A DNA stretch of 5,299 bases. It comes from Candidatus Margulisiibacteriota bacterium (GTDB lineage: Bacteria > Margulisbacteria > Termititenacia > Termititenacales > Termititenacaceae). Positions within the stretch are counted from its first letter, which is position 1; each line of letters begins with the position of its first letter. Where the stretch lies: positions 1 to 5,299 of the forward strand of contig JAITIS010000107.1 of assembly GCA_031279305.1 (NCBI GenBank), written 5' to 3'. Under the pieces are notes generated by a model, which was not told where the DNA came from, did not search any database, and saw only the letters and a program-made list of their open reading frames with translations. Below are positions 1 to 5,299 of this stretch, piece by piece. Both the position numbers and the translations under genes were made by a program.

Positions 1-7
1 AAATCAT
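1..7 (-). other. Possible start of a further operon gene (TGATG overlap)
   Basis: On the minus strand the dxs stop reads TGATGATTT. An ATG at 7-5 shares its A with the dxs stop codon and is followed by ATT and one more base before the window ends. The same stop-start overlap style (TAATG) occurs between ispA and the DUF212 gene, so another coupled gene may follow. No Shine-Dalgarno sequence is visible upstream and only two codons can be read, so no product can be proposed. Confidence 0.3.
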
Positions 8-1878
8 CAGTGCGCAACTGACGCGGAGAATACTCTCAAACGCGACTCCGCGTCCAGCCCGCAGTCCCTGCGCTGTTCTTCGACCGTGCCGGTCTCGATA
101 AAATCGTCCGGCACACCCAGCATAGTCTGCGGCACGGCCAATTTTAATTCCGCCAGAGCTTCCGCGACAGCCGCGCCGAAACCGCCGCGCACCGAGTTTT
201 CCTCGACAGTGATCAAGCGGCGCGCGTTTTGCCCCGTCTCTTTGAGCAGGGCTTTGTCCAGAGGCGCGGCGAATCGGGCATTCACCACACAGATATTTCC
301 GCCTATTTTCTGCGCGGCTTCGAGAGCCGGAGCGACCATAGAGCCTATAGCCCAGACCACGGTGGGCGCGCCGGGCCGGCCATAGGCGATCTCCGCCCGG
401 CCTATTTCTATATCTCTAGCCTCGCGCTCCGGCTCCAGAAAAACAGCCTGCCCTCTGGGATAGCGCACCGCAAATAAGCGGCCGCTGTTTAAGCCCAGCC
501 GAATAAGGTCTTTCAATTCATTGCCGTCCTTTGGCGCGGCTAGAATAAGCCCCGGCACCGTGCGCAAAAAAGACAGATCAAAAACGCCGTGATGGGTGGG
601 GCCGTCCTCGCCAACCAGTCCGGCGCGGTCTACGGCCAAAAATAGCGGCAGTTTTTGCAGGGACACATCGTGCAGGAGCTGGTCGTAGGCTCTTTGCAAA
701 AAAGTGGAATAAATCGCCACAACCGGTTTCAGGCCACCGGCCGCCAGTCCTCCGGCAAAAGTCAGAGCGTGCTCCTCGGCGATGCCCACGTCAAAAAAAC
801 GCTCCGGATATTTTTCCGCTAGGAGATTAAGCCCGGTGCCGTCCGTCATCGCCGCGGTCACCGCGCAAATATTTTGATCGGCGGCGGCATAGCGCAGAAG
901 CTCCGCGCCAAAAATCCCGGTATAGGTCAGACCAGAATATTTTAACTGGCCGGATTTGAGGTCAAAGCCAGCCACGCCGTGAAAACGGGACGGCTGGGCG
1001 GCGGCTGGCGCGTAGCCTCTGCCTTTTTGGGTCAGCACGTGCAGCAGCACCGGACTTTTGTGGCTCTTGGCGTACTTAACCGCCGCCATCAGAAGCGCGA
1101 TATTATGTCCGTCTAAAGGCCCAAGATAGGTAAAACCTATGTCCTGAAAAAAACCGGCGCGCTGATGACGGGACACTTCGTTGATAATCAGCCGGCCGGT
1201 ACGCTTGATGAGCTTGTCCACGGCGTTGCGCAAGGGACGGCCTATTGTCGGCAGCAGGCCGAGCATAAATTCTGTTTGTTTTTTGGCGCCTTGATAGAGA
1301 TTGGACAGCCGCAGACCGGTGATCATTCTAGCCAGCATTCCCACCGGCTGGCCGATGGACATACCGTTGTCATTCAAAATAACCACAAAATTCCGCAAAT
1401 GCTGGGTGTTGTTCAGCGCTTCAAATATCATCCCGCCGGAAAAAGAACCGTCGCCAACCACGGAAAACACCGCGAAATTTTCTTTTTGCAAATCTCTGGC
1501 CCGGGCTAGGCCCACAGCCGCCGACAGCGAAGTGGAAGCGTGGCCGACGGTCAGCGTGTCATACTCCGATTCTTCGCGCCGGGGAAAGCCGGACAACCCG
1601 CCGCGCCGGCGGAGAGTGGCTATTCTGTCCAGCCGGCCGGTCAGAATCTTATGCGCGTATGCTTGATGGCCGACATCCCAGAGAAGTTTGTCTCTGGGCG
1701 TGTCTAACGCCGCGTGCAAAGCGATAGCCAGCTCCACCGCACCCAGACTCGCCGCCAGATGACCGCCGTTTTGGGATACCGTTTCAATAATTTTCTGGCG
1801 AATATCGCCGGCCAGCTCATTTAATTCGTTCAAAGAATAACGTTTAAGATCGCCTGTATTGGCATACTGTTCCAGCAT
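7..1878 (-). CDS. dxs: 1-deoxy-D-xylulose-5-phosphate synthase
   Basis: Cytosolic thiamine-diphosphate enzyme that condenses pyruvate and glyceraldehyde 3-phosphate to DXP, the first step of the MEP isoprenoid pathway. The 623 residues match the usual family length (about 620) and the three transketolase-like domains are all present. The N-terminal domain has GGHLA (His40), WDVGHQAY (His71), GHAST (111-115) and the ThDP/Mg site GDGSFSGG (142-149) followed by LNDNG (168-172). The middle domain has GIAEEH (365-370), whose Glu368 corresponds to the catalytic Glu370 of E. coli, and DRAGLVGEDGPTHHG (417-431). The C-terminal domain has VEENSVRGGFG (558-568). The ATG lies 4 bases after the upstream stop and the N-terminus (DLKRYSLNEL.ELA) fits the family, so the start looks right even though no Shine-Dalgarno sequence is seen. 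Last visible gene of the operon; ends in TGA. One small variation is GIAEEH where E. coli has GIAEQH. Identification is secure. Confidence 0.98.
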   Translation of the reverse strand: MLEQYANTGDLKRYSLNELNELAGDIRQKIIETVSQNGGHLAASLGAVELAIALHAALDTPRDKLLWDVGHQAYAHKILTGRLDRIATLRRRGGLSGFPRREESEYDTLTVGHASTSLSAAVGLARARDLQKENFAVFSVVGDGSFSGGMIFEALNNTQHLRNFVVILNDNGMSIGQPVGMLARMITGLRLSNLYQGAKKQTEFMLGLLPTIGRPLRNAVDKLIKRTGRLIINEVSRHQRAGFFQDIGFTYLGPLDGHNIALLMAAVKYAKSHKSPVLLHVLTQKGRGYAPAAAQPSRFHGVAGFDLKSGQLKYSGLTYTGIFGAELLRYAAADQNICAVTAAMTDGTGLNLLAEKYPERFFDVGIAEEHALTFAGGLAAGGLKPVVAIYSTFLQRAYDQLLHDVSLQKLPLFLAVDRAGLVGEDGPTHHGVFDLSFLRTVPGLILAAPKDGNELKDLIRLGLNSGRLFAVRYPRGQAVFLEPEREARDIEIGRAEIAYGRPGAPTVVWAIGSMVAPALEAAQKIGGNICVVNARFAAPLDKALLKETGQNARRLITVEENSVRGGFGAAVAEALAELKLAVPQTMLGVPDDFIETGTVEEQRRDCGLDAESRLRVFSASVAH

Positions 1879-1882
1879 AAAA

Positions 1883-2368
1883 TTAGATTTTATAAATAAA
1901 ATGGTAGGCCAAAGCGATGAATATGCCCAGCAGCGCGCCGAAAAAAACTTCCAGCGGCGTGTGTCCCAGCAGTTCTTTCAAACGCATTTCGTTGATCTTT
2001 TTTTTAGTAAATAAATCCTCCATCAGCATATTTAAAATCCGGGCTTGTTTGCCAGCCGCCCGGCGCACGCCGGCCGCGTCGTACATCACGATCACCGCGA
2101 AAACCAGCGCAATGGCAAAAGTATTGGAGCGCCAGCCGCTGACATAGCCGACCGAAGCGGTCAGGGCCATCACCATAGCCGTGTGCGAGCTGGGCATTCC
2201 GCTGGGCTGCACAAACACGCGGAAATTAATTTTTCGGTGGCGCAGATAATAAAAAAATATTTTCAAAACCTGCGCCAGCAGCATAGCCAGAAAAGCAATG
2301 CGCACGTGCTCGTTTATGGTGATGCCGCAGAGCATATCCCAGAATTTCGCGTAAATCAGCCCGAACAT
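1883..2368 (-). CDS. Divergent PAP2 family (DUF212/YuiD-like) membrane protein
   Basis: Small integral membrane protein of 161 residues, close in size to B. subtilis YuiD. It shows the DUF212 signature blocks: GMPSSHTA (57-64), which resembles the PSGH motif of PAP2 phosphatases; D97 followed by GVRRAAGKQA (100-109); and ELLGHTPLEV (132-141), probably the counterpart of the third PAP2 motif with its histidine. Hydrophobic segments lie near 22-42, 63-78, 84-98 and 140-158. PAP2 relatives remove phosphate from lipid phosphates and diphosphates. The activity of the DUF212 branch is not established to my knowledge. Its position between a prenyl diphosphate synthase and dxs makes a prenyl phosphate or diphosphate a reasonable but inferred substrate. 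The ATG overlaps the ispA stop by one base (TAATG), and a GGAGAGG lies 8 bases upstream, so translation is probably coupled. Family assignment is strong; function is uncertain. Confidence 0.93.
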   Translation of the reverse strand: MFGLIYAKFWDMLCGITINEHVRIAFLAMLLAQVLKIFFYYLRHRKINFRVFVQPSGMPSSHTAMVMALTASVGYVSGWRSNTFAIALVFAVIVMYDAAGVRRAAGKQARILNMLMEDLFTKKKINEMRLKELLGHTPLEVFFGALLGIFIALAYHFIYKI

Positions 2369-3255
2369 TAGTTTTTCCTCTCCAGCAGATAATGCGCAAG
2401 CTGCCCCAGTTTATTTTCCACACCTAGAATTTCCGCCGCCTCATAAGCTCTGGCTGTTTCCGCGGCCAGCAGTTCTTTGGCTCGCGCCAGACCCAGCAGA
2501 GTGACATAGGTGTTTTTTTTCCGGTCAATGTCTTTGCGCGGCGTCTTGCCCAGCGTTTCCGCCGTGCCTTCCACATCCAGAATATCATCCTTGATCTGAA
2601 AAGCCAGCCCCAGCGCGGCGGCGTATTTATGCAAAGCCTGCCTGAGCGGCTTGGTTGTTTCGGTTAGATACAGCGGCGCGGTGACGGCATAATGCAGCAG
2701 CGCGCCGGTTTTCCGGCTGTGCATTTTTTGCAGACTTTCCAGATCGAGCGGCGCGTTTTTTAAGTCGATCATTTGTCCGCCGGCCATACCGTACGCTCCG
2801 GACGCCCGGCCTAGTTCTTTGATGAGTTTCAAAATCAGCCGCGGTTCCACTCCGGCCTTGTCACAGTCCCTAGCAATGATCTCATAGGCATAAGCCTGCA
2901 AAGTGTCTCCGGCTAAAAGCGCCGCCGCTTCGCCAAACTTTTGGTGGCAGGACAGCTGACCGCGCCGCCAGCTGTCATTGTCCATACAGGGCAGATCATC
3001 GTGCACCAGAGAATAAGAGTGAATCATCTCCAGCGCGCAGGCCGCCGGCAGGATCTGGCTGACATAGCCGTTTAGGGCTTCGGTAACCGCGAGCATTAAC
3101 ACCGGACGGAGGCGTTTGCCGCCGCCCAGCGCCGCATAACGCAGCGTCCGTGCCAGCTCTTCCGGCGCCTCCGGCGTAAAATCCAAATACGCGCGCAGGG
3201 ATTGTTCGATCAGTTCAGCTTTTTCCCGGATATAGGCTTCCAGTTCACCCTGCAA
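2368..3255 (-). CDS. ispA: Farnesyl diphosphate synthase (short-chain polyprenyl synthetase)
   Basis: Cytosolic enzyme that adds isopentenyl diphosphate to allylic diphosphates, most likely giving C15 farnesyl diphosphate. Numbered from the upstream ATG at 3279, it has GGGKRLRP (52-59), the first Asp-rich motif DDLPCMD (94-100) with the two extra residues typical of bacterial type enzymes, RRG (105-107), FGEA..LLAGD (115-125), GGQMIDL (167-173), KTG (190-192), QIKDDILD (228-235) as second Asp-rich motif, and KD..RKKNTYV (249-259). Tyr89 sits five residues before the first motif, the position that favours C15 products. I prefer the TTG at 3255: it has AAGGAG seven bases upstream and starts the protein where E. 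coli IspA starts, giving 295 residues. The ATG at 3279 would give 303, but has only a GAGG abutting it. It overlaps xseB by 11 bases. A geranylgeranyl product cannot be excluded. Confidence 0.95.
   Translation of the reverse strand: MQGELEAYIREKAELIEQSLRAYLDFTPEAPEELARTLRYAALGGGKRLRPVLMLAVTEALNGYVSQILPAACALEMIHSYSLVHDDLPCMDNDSWRRGQLSCHQKFGEAAALLAGDTLQAYAYEIIARDCDKAGVEPRLILKLIKELGRASGAYGMAGGQMIDLKNAPLDLESLQKMHSRKTGALLHYAVTAPLYLTETTKPLRQALHKYAAALGLAFQIKDDILDVEGTAETLGKTPRKDIDRKKNTYVTLLGLARAKELLAAETARAYEAAEILGVENKLGQLAHYLLERKN
2377..2383 (-). promoter_or_regulatory. Ribosome binding site of the DUF212 gene within ispA
   Basis: GGAGAGG on the minus strand, encoded in the Leu-Glu-Arg codons at the end of ispA, ends 8 bases before the ATG at 2368. 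Together with the TAATG stop-start overlap it supports coupled translation of the two genes. Confidence 0.6.
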
Positions 3256-3454
3256 AATCCTGCTCCTTGATGACGCCATCCTCAGCGGTGATCATTTTGA
3301 CTTTTTGGGCTGTGTCCTGCAAATAACGCTGGCATTTTTGCACCAGCAAAAGGCCGGATTTGTATAACTCCACTGATTCATCCAGCGTTTTTTCGCCGGA
3401 GGACAGCTCGTTGACGGTCTTTTCTAATTTTTGCAGGTCAGCTTCCAGCCCCAT
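3245..3454 (-). CDS. xseB: Exonuclease VII small subunit
   Basis: Small accessory subunit of exonuclease VII, needed with XseA for processive degradation of single-stranded DNA in both directions. The 69-residue protein is within the family's normal 60-80. It shows the typical helical pattern: LEKTVNELSSGEKTLDESVELY (positions 10-31, given here as a pattern) forms the first helix and turn, followed by a second helix with KSGLLLVQKCQRYLQDT (32-48) and QKV (50-52). The start ATG overlaps the end of xseA by 17 bases and has GGGAG four bases upstream, so it is co-transcribed and probably translationally coupled to its partner subunit. Its last bases in turn contain the ribosome binding site and start of ispA. 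Family assignment is secure given motif pattern and adjacency to xseA. Confidence 0.95.
   Translation of the reverse strand: MGLEADLQKLEKTVNELSSGEKTLDESVELYKSGLLLVQKCQRYLQDTAQKVKMITAEDGVIKEQDFAG
3263..3268 (-). promoter_or_regulatory. Ribosome binding site deciding the ispA TTG start
   Basis: The minus strand reads AAGGAG here, inside the last codons of xseB, followed by seven bases and then TTG at 3255-3253. This is near-ideal Shine-Dalgarno sequence and spacing. The competing ATG at 3279 lies upstream of this site, and its only purine-rich stretch, GAGG, touches the ATG directly. This is the main reason to place the ispA start at the TTG. Confidence 0.7.
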
Positions 3455-4571
3455 ATATCTCCCGTACCTGAGCGTTTACGCTCCCTCCGGCCAAATGGAC
3501 GCTGATTATATCATCTTTTTGCAGGTCTTTGAGCGCGGCTGGACGGCTGTCTTTTTCCACCAGCGCAAATCCCCGCCGCAAAATCCGCGCGGGATCGAGA
3601 TCGTTGAGTCTGTTTAAGAAAACCGCTGTTTTTTCTTCATATTTTCCCAGCGTGTTCTGCATCAGTTCAGCCAGACGCTCGCCGTAATAAGCCAGCTCCT
3701 GCTGCTGGGCGGAGAACAGGCTCTCTAAACCGCCGCGCAAGAAATCTGCGAACCCAGCAATTTTTAAGCTCAACTCCCTCCTGTCCGGCACCAGCAGTTC
3801 CGCCGCGACAGACGGTGTGGCCGCGCGCAGGTCTGCGGCCAGATCCGCAAGCGTAAAATCCACCTCGTGCCCCACCGCGCTGATTGTCGGCAGCCGGCAG
3901 GCCGCTATGGCCCTAGCCACTTCCTCGGCGTTAAAAGGCTGCAAATCTTCCAGCGAGCCGCCGCCACGCGCCAGCACCACCGCATCGTAGCCGCCAATAT
4001 CCTGCGCGAGATGCAGGTTATCAATAATGTTTTTAGCCGCGGCGTCTCCCTGCACCAGCGTCGGATACAGATGTATTTCCAGCGCGGGATCACGGCGACC
4101 GGCCACCGTGATAATATCGTGCACCGCCGCGCCTTCCGGAGCGGCCAGCACGGCCACCTTGCGGGGATAGGCCGGCAGAGGTTTCTTGCTCCCGGCGGCA
4201 AAAAGCCCCTCGGCAGACAGTTTGTTTTTTAACAACTCAAACCTCTTGGCCAGCTCGCCCAGTCCCGCCTGCTCCAGAAAATAAACTTGCAGGCTGTACG
4301 TGCCTCTTTTGTTAAAAACCGCAAGCCTGCCTCTGGCCTGCGCCCGCTCGCCGTCCCGCGGCTGATATTTCAACCGCGCCGCCGCGCCGGCAAAAATAAT
4401 ACAGGCTATCTGAGCCGTCTCATCTTTGAGCGTAAAATACCAGTGGCCGCCGGTGGCGCTTTTTTTGAAATTGGAAATTTCTCCTTCGACTAGCAGATTA
4501 TTCAGAACAATATCGTCGTTGACCAGCTCTTTGAGATAATCATTCAGGGCGGAAACGCTCAGTGCTTGCAT
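3438..4571 (-). CDS. xseA: Exonuclease VII large subunit (short coiled-coil arm)
   Basis: Catalytic subunit of exonuclease VII, which degrades single-stranded DNA to short oligonucleotides during repair. The N-terminal OB fold covers about 1-100 (VEGEISNFK at 28-36, GGHWYFTLKDE at 41-51). The catalytic domain covers about 115-260: HDII (151-154), YPTLVQGDAA (169-178), ARGGGSLEDL (201-210) and SAVGHEVDFTLADLAADLRA (231-250). Asp152, Arg202, His235 and Asp238 match the residues I recall as essential in E. coli (155, 205, 238, 241), all shifted by three. A helical arm follows, then LDPARILRRGFALV (325-338). At 377 residues it is about 80 shorter than E. coli XseA (456, from memory), mostly in the arm. 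The N-terminus (LSVSALNDYLK) aligns with the family from its first residue, which fixes the ATG. No Shine-Dalgarno sequence precedes it; a -10 element sits exactly where a leaderless start would need it. Confidence 0.97.
   Translation of the reverse strand: MQALSVSALNDYLKELVNDDIVLNNLLVEGEISNFKKSATGGHWYFTLKDETAQIACIIFAGAAARLKYQPRDGERAQARGRLAVFNKRGTYSLQVYFLEQAGLGELAKRFELLKNKLSAEGLFAAGSKKPLPAYPRKVAVLAAPEGAAVHDIITVAGRRDPALEIHLYPTLVQGDAAAKNIIDNLHLAQDIGGYDAVVLARGGGSLEDLQPFNAEEVARAIAACRLPTISAVGHEVDFTLADLAADLRAATPSVAAELLVPDRRELSLKIAGFADFLRGGLESLFSAQQQELAYYGERLAELMQNTLGKYEEKTAVFLNRLNDLDPARILRRGFALVEKDSRPAALKDLQKDDIISVHLAGGSVNAQVREIYGAGS
3459..3463 (-). promoter_or_regulatory. Ribosome binding site of xseB within xseA
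   Basis: GGGAG on the minus strand lies four bases (ATAT) before the xseB ATG at 3454. The spacing is slightly short, but the site is consistent with the 17-base overlap between the two subunit genes and with coupled synthesis of the exonuclease VII subunits. Confidence 0.5.
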
Positions 4572-4594
4572 ATAAAAATTATAGCACCTAGAAT
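4566..4594 (+). promoter_or_regulatory. Predicted methyltransferase promoter, leaderless
   Basis: TAGAAT (4589-4594) matches 5 of 6 bases of the -10 consensus. TTGCAT (4566-4571, 3 of 6, TTG conserved) lies 17 bases upstream and overlaps the xseA start codon. The projected +1 is 4601, one base before the ATG at 4602, so the transcript would be essentially leaderless. An alternative -10, TATAAA at 4571-4576, would give a leader of about 19 bases, but this leader also lacks a Shine-Dalgarno sequence. Weaker evidence than for the opposing promoter. Confidence 0.42.
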
Positions 4595-4606
4595 TAAGCC
4601 TATGAA
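4578..4606 (-). promoter_or_regulatory. Predicted xseA operon promoter, extended -10, leaderless
   Basis: On the minus strand, positions 4586-4578 read TGCTATAAT, a perfect -10 hexamer with the TGn extension. A weak -35 candidate, TTCATA (4606-4601, 4 of 6 matches), lies exactly 17 bases upstream. Counting the last T of the -10 as -7 puts +1 at 4571, the A of the xseA ATG, so the mRNA would have no leader. The -35 overlaps the start codon of the divergent methyltransferase gene. It would drive the whole xseA-to-dxs unit. The hexamer and spacing are seen directly; promoter activity is inferred. Confidence 0.7.
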
Positions 4607-5299
4607 AAACGCCAATTATCTCGCGCCGGGCGGCAAAGAATACACGCTTACGGCCGGCCAGCTGGCAGGATTAAATAAAAAAGCCAAAGTGCTGGACATC
4701 GCCTGCGGGCAAGGCGCGGCTTCGCTCAATCTGGTTAAAAAATTTGGCTGTCAGGCCACGGCCGTGGATATTGAAGAAAGTTTCATTCAAGAAGGCCTGA
4801 GGCTGGCGGTGCGCGACGGCCTCAGCGGACGGATCAAATTTATCCACGGCGATTTCAACGAGCAGAAATTTCCGGCCAGTGTCTACGATATGATCATCGC
4901 CGAGGGCGGCGCGCTGACCTACATCGGGCGGGACTCCGGTCTCAAACGCGCGTACAGACTGCTCAAGAAAAACGGCTACATCGAAATTTCCGACCTGATT
5001 CTGCGCGGCAAAACTTTAAGCCGGGAGGCGCAGGCAGTTTTCTTGGGCGGCATAGGCGGGCACAATCTGGATCTGGAAACCGAGGAAAGCTATCGCACCC
5101 TGCTCAAACTCAACGGTTTTGAGGTGGTTTTTTGCTCATACATCACCCAGCAGTATTGGGAAAAATATTATCAGAACATCAAGCAGAACTTAAAAAATCG
5201 CAAAGTTTTTTTTTCCGACCGGTCAGTCCGCGAATCTCTTAACAAAGAAATAAAAATTTTCTATAAACGCAAAGATTTAGACAAGCTCGGTTATCTTTT
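4602..5299 (+). CDS. Class I SAM-dependent methyltransferase, 3' end beyond window
   Basis: Open frame from the ATG at 4602 to the window edge: 232 complete codons, no stop reached, so the C-terminus is missing. It shows a Rossmann-fold methyltransferase core: motif I VLDIACGQGAASL (30-42), the acidic end of strand 2 at ATAVDIE (52-58, Asp56 likely binding the SAM ribose), IHGDFNE (81-87), strand 4 YDMIIAEGGALTYIG (95-109) and strand 5 LLKKNGYIEISDL (120-132). A PGGKEYTLT stretch (9-17) precedes motif I. The region after about 180 is rich in Lys, Asn, Phe and Tyr, and more A/T-rich. The overall pattern fits small-molecule (UbiE/ArsM-like superfamily) methyltransferases rather than DNA or rRNA enzymes, but I do not recognise the substrate. 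It is transcribed divergently from xseA across only 30 bases, with no Shine-Dalgarno sequence and a -10-like TAGAAT just upstream of the ATG. Confidence 0.88.
   Translation, partial: MKNANYLAPGGKEYTLTAGQLAGLNKKAKVLDIACGQGAASLNLVKKFGCQATAVDIEESFIQEGLRLAVRDGLSGRIKFIHGDFNEQKFPASVYDMIIAEGGALTYIGRDSGLKRAYRLLKKNGYIEISDLILRGKTLSREAQAVFLGGIGGHNLDLETEESYRTLLKLNGFEVVFCSYITQQYWEKYYQNIKQNLKNRKVFFSDRSVRESLNKEIKIFYKRKDLDKLGYL

Noticed and set aside
86..477. Plus-strand frames opposite the dxs 3' end.
   Set aside because: Antisense shadows of the conserved dxs C-terminal domain.
1165..1666. Two plus-strand open frames opposite the N-terminal half of dxs.
   Set aside because: They lie entirely antisense to strongly conserved dxs motifs, show no recognisable domain, and read like frame shadows of a moderately G+C-rich gene.
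2045..2423. Plus-strand frame opposite the DUF212 gene, and a minus-strand 65-codon frame across the ispA/DUF212 junction.
   Set aside because: Both overlap coding sequence with clear family motifs, have no ribosome binding site and have no recognisable content.
3245..3454. Overlapping xseA-xseB-ispA ends considered as a possible programmed frameshift or fusion.
   Set aside because: Each gene has its own start codon and upstream purine-rich site, and each product is complete at both ends by family comparison.
3867..4232. Plus-strand frame of about 120 codons, and a minus-strand frame of about 98 codons, within xseA.
   Set aside because: Both cover the conserved catalytic region of xseA in other frames. 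Their compositions (Arg/His/Trp-rich) and lack of motifs fit shadows.
4571..4583. Inverted repeat TATAA-AAA-TTATA in the xseA/methyltransferase gap, considered as an operator or hairpin.
   Set aside because: Five A/T pairs are too weak for a stable hairpin, and the symmetry follows from -10-like sequences on both strands. A repressor site is not supported.

Overview
The window reads as a compact bacterial chromosome segment, roughly half G+C, with almost no non-coding DNA. Five genes on the minus strand form a tightly packed unit, in transcription order xseA, xseB, ispA, a divergent-PAP2 (DUF212/YuiD-like) membrane protein gene, and dxs. A sixth gene on the plus strand diverges from xseA; it encodes a class I SAM-dependent methyltransferase and runs off the right edge. 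No RNA gene, mobile element, CRISPR array or insertion sequence is visible. No stretch longer than about 35 bases is free of coding sequence.

The operon joins two jobs. xseA and xseB encode both subunits of exonuclease VII. dxs and ispA encode the entry enzyme of the MEP isoprenoid pathway and a short-chain prenyl diphosphate synthase that makes the farnesyl diphosphate used for undecaprenyl and quinone precursors. The small membrane protein between ispA and dxs carries PAP2-like motifs, so a lipid or prenyl phosphate substrate is plausible but unproven. From memory, the order xseA-xseB-ispA-dxs, often with a DUF212 gene, is common in Clostridia-like Firmicutes and occurs elsewhere. The window therefore suggests a bacterium that uses the MEP pathway, but I cannot name a phylum with confidence.

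Coupling is tight along the operon: a 17-base overlap (xseA/xseB), an 11-base overlap (xseB/ispA, using the TTG start I prefer), a TAATG 1-base overlap (ispA/DUF212) and a 4-base gap (DUF212/dxs). A TGATG at the left edge may start a further gene.

The most interesting site is the 30-base gap between xseA and the methyltransferase gene. Each strand carries a -10-like hexamer placed so that transcription would begin at, or one base before, the A of the ATG. Each putative -35 element overlaps the start codon of the opposite gene, and neither gene has a Shine-Dalgarno sequence. This looks like a pair of divergent, mutually overlapping promoters making leaderless mRNAs. A second point is that XseA is short (377 residues), and the missing length lies in its coiled-coil arm, which binds XseB.
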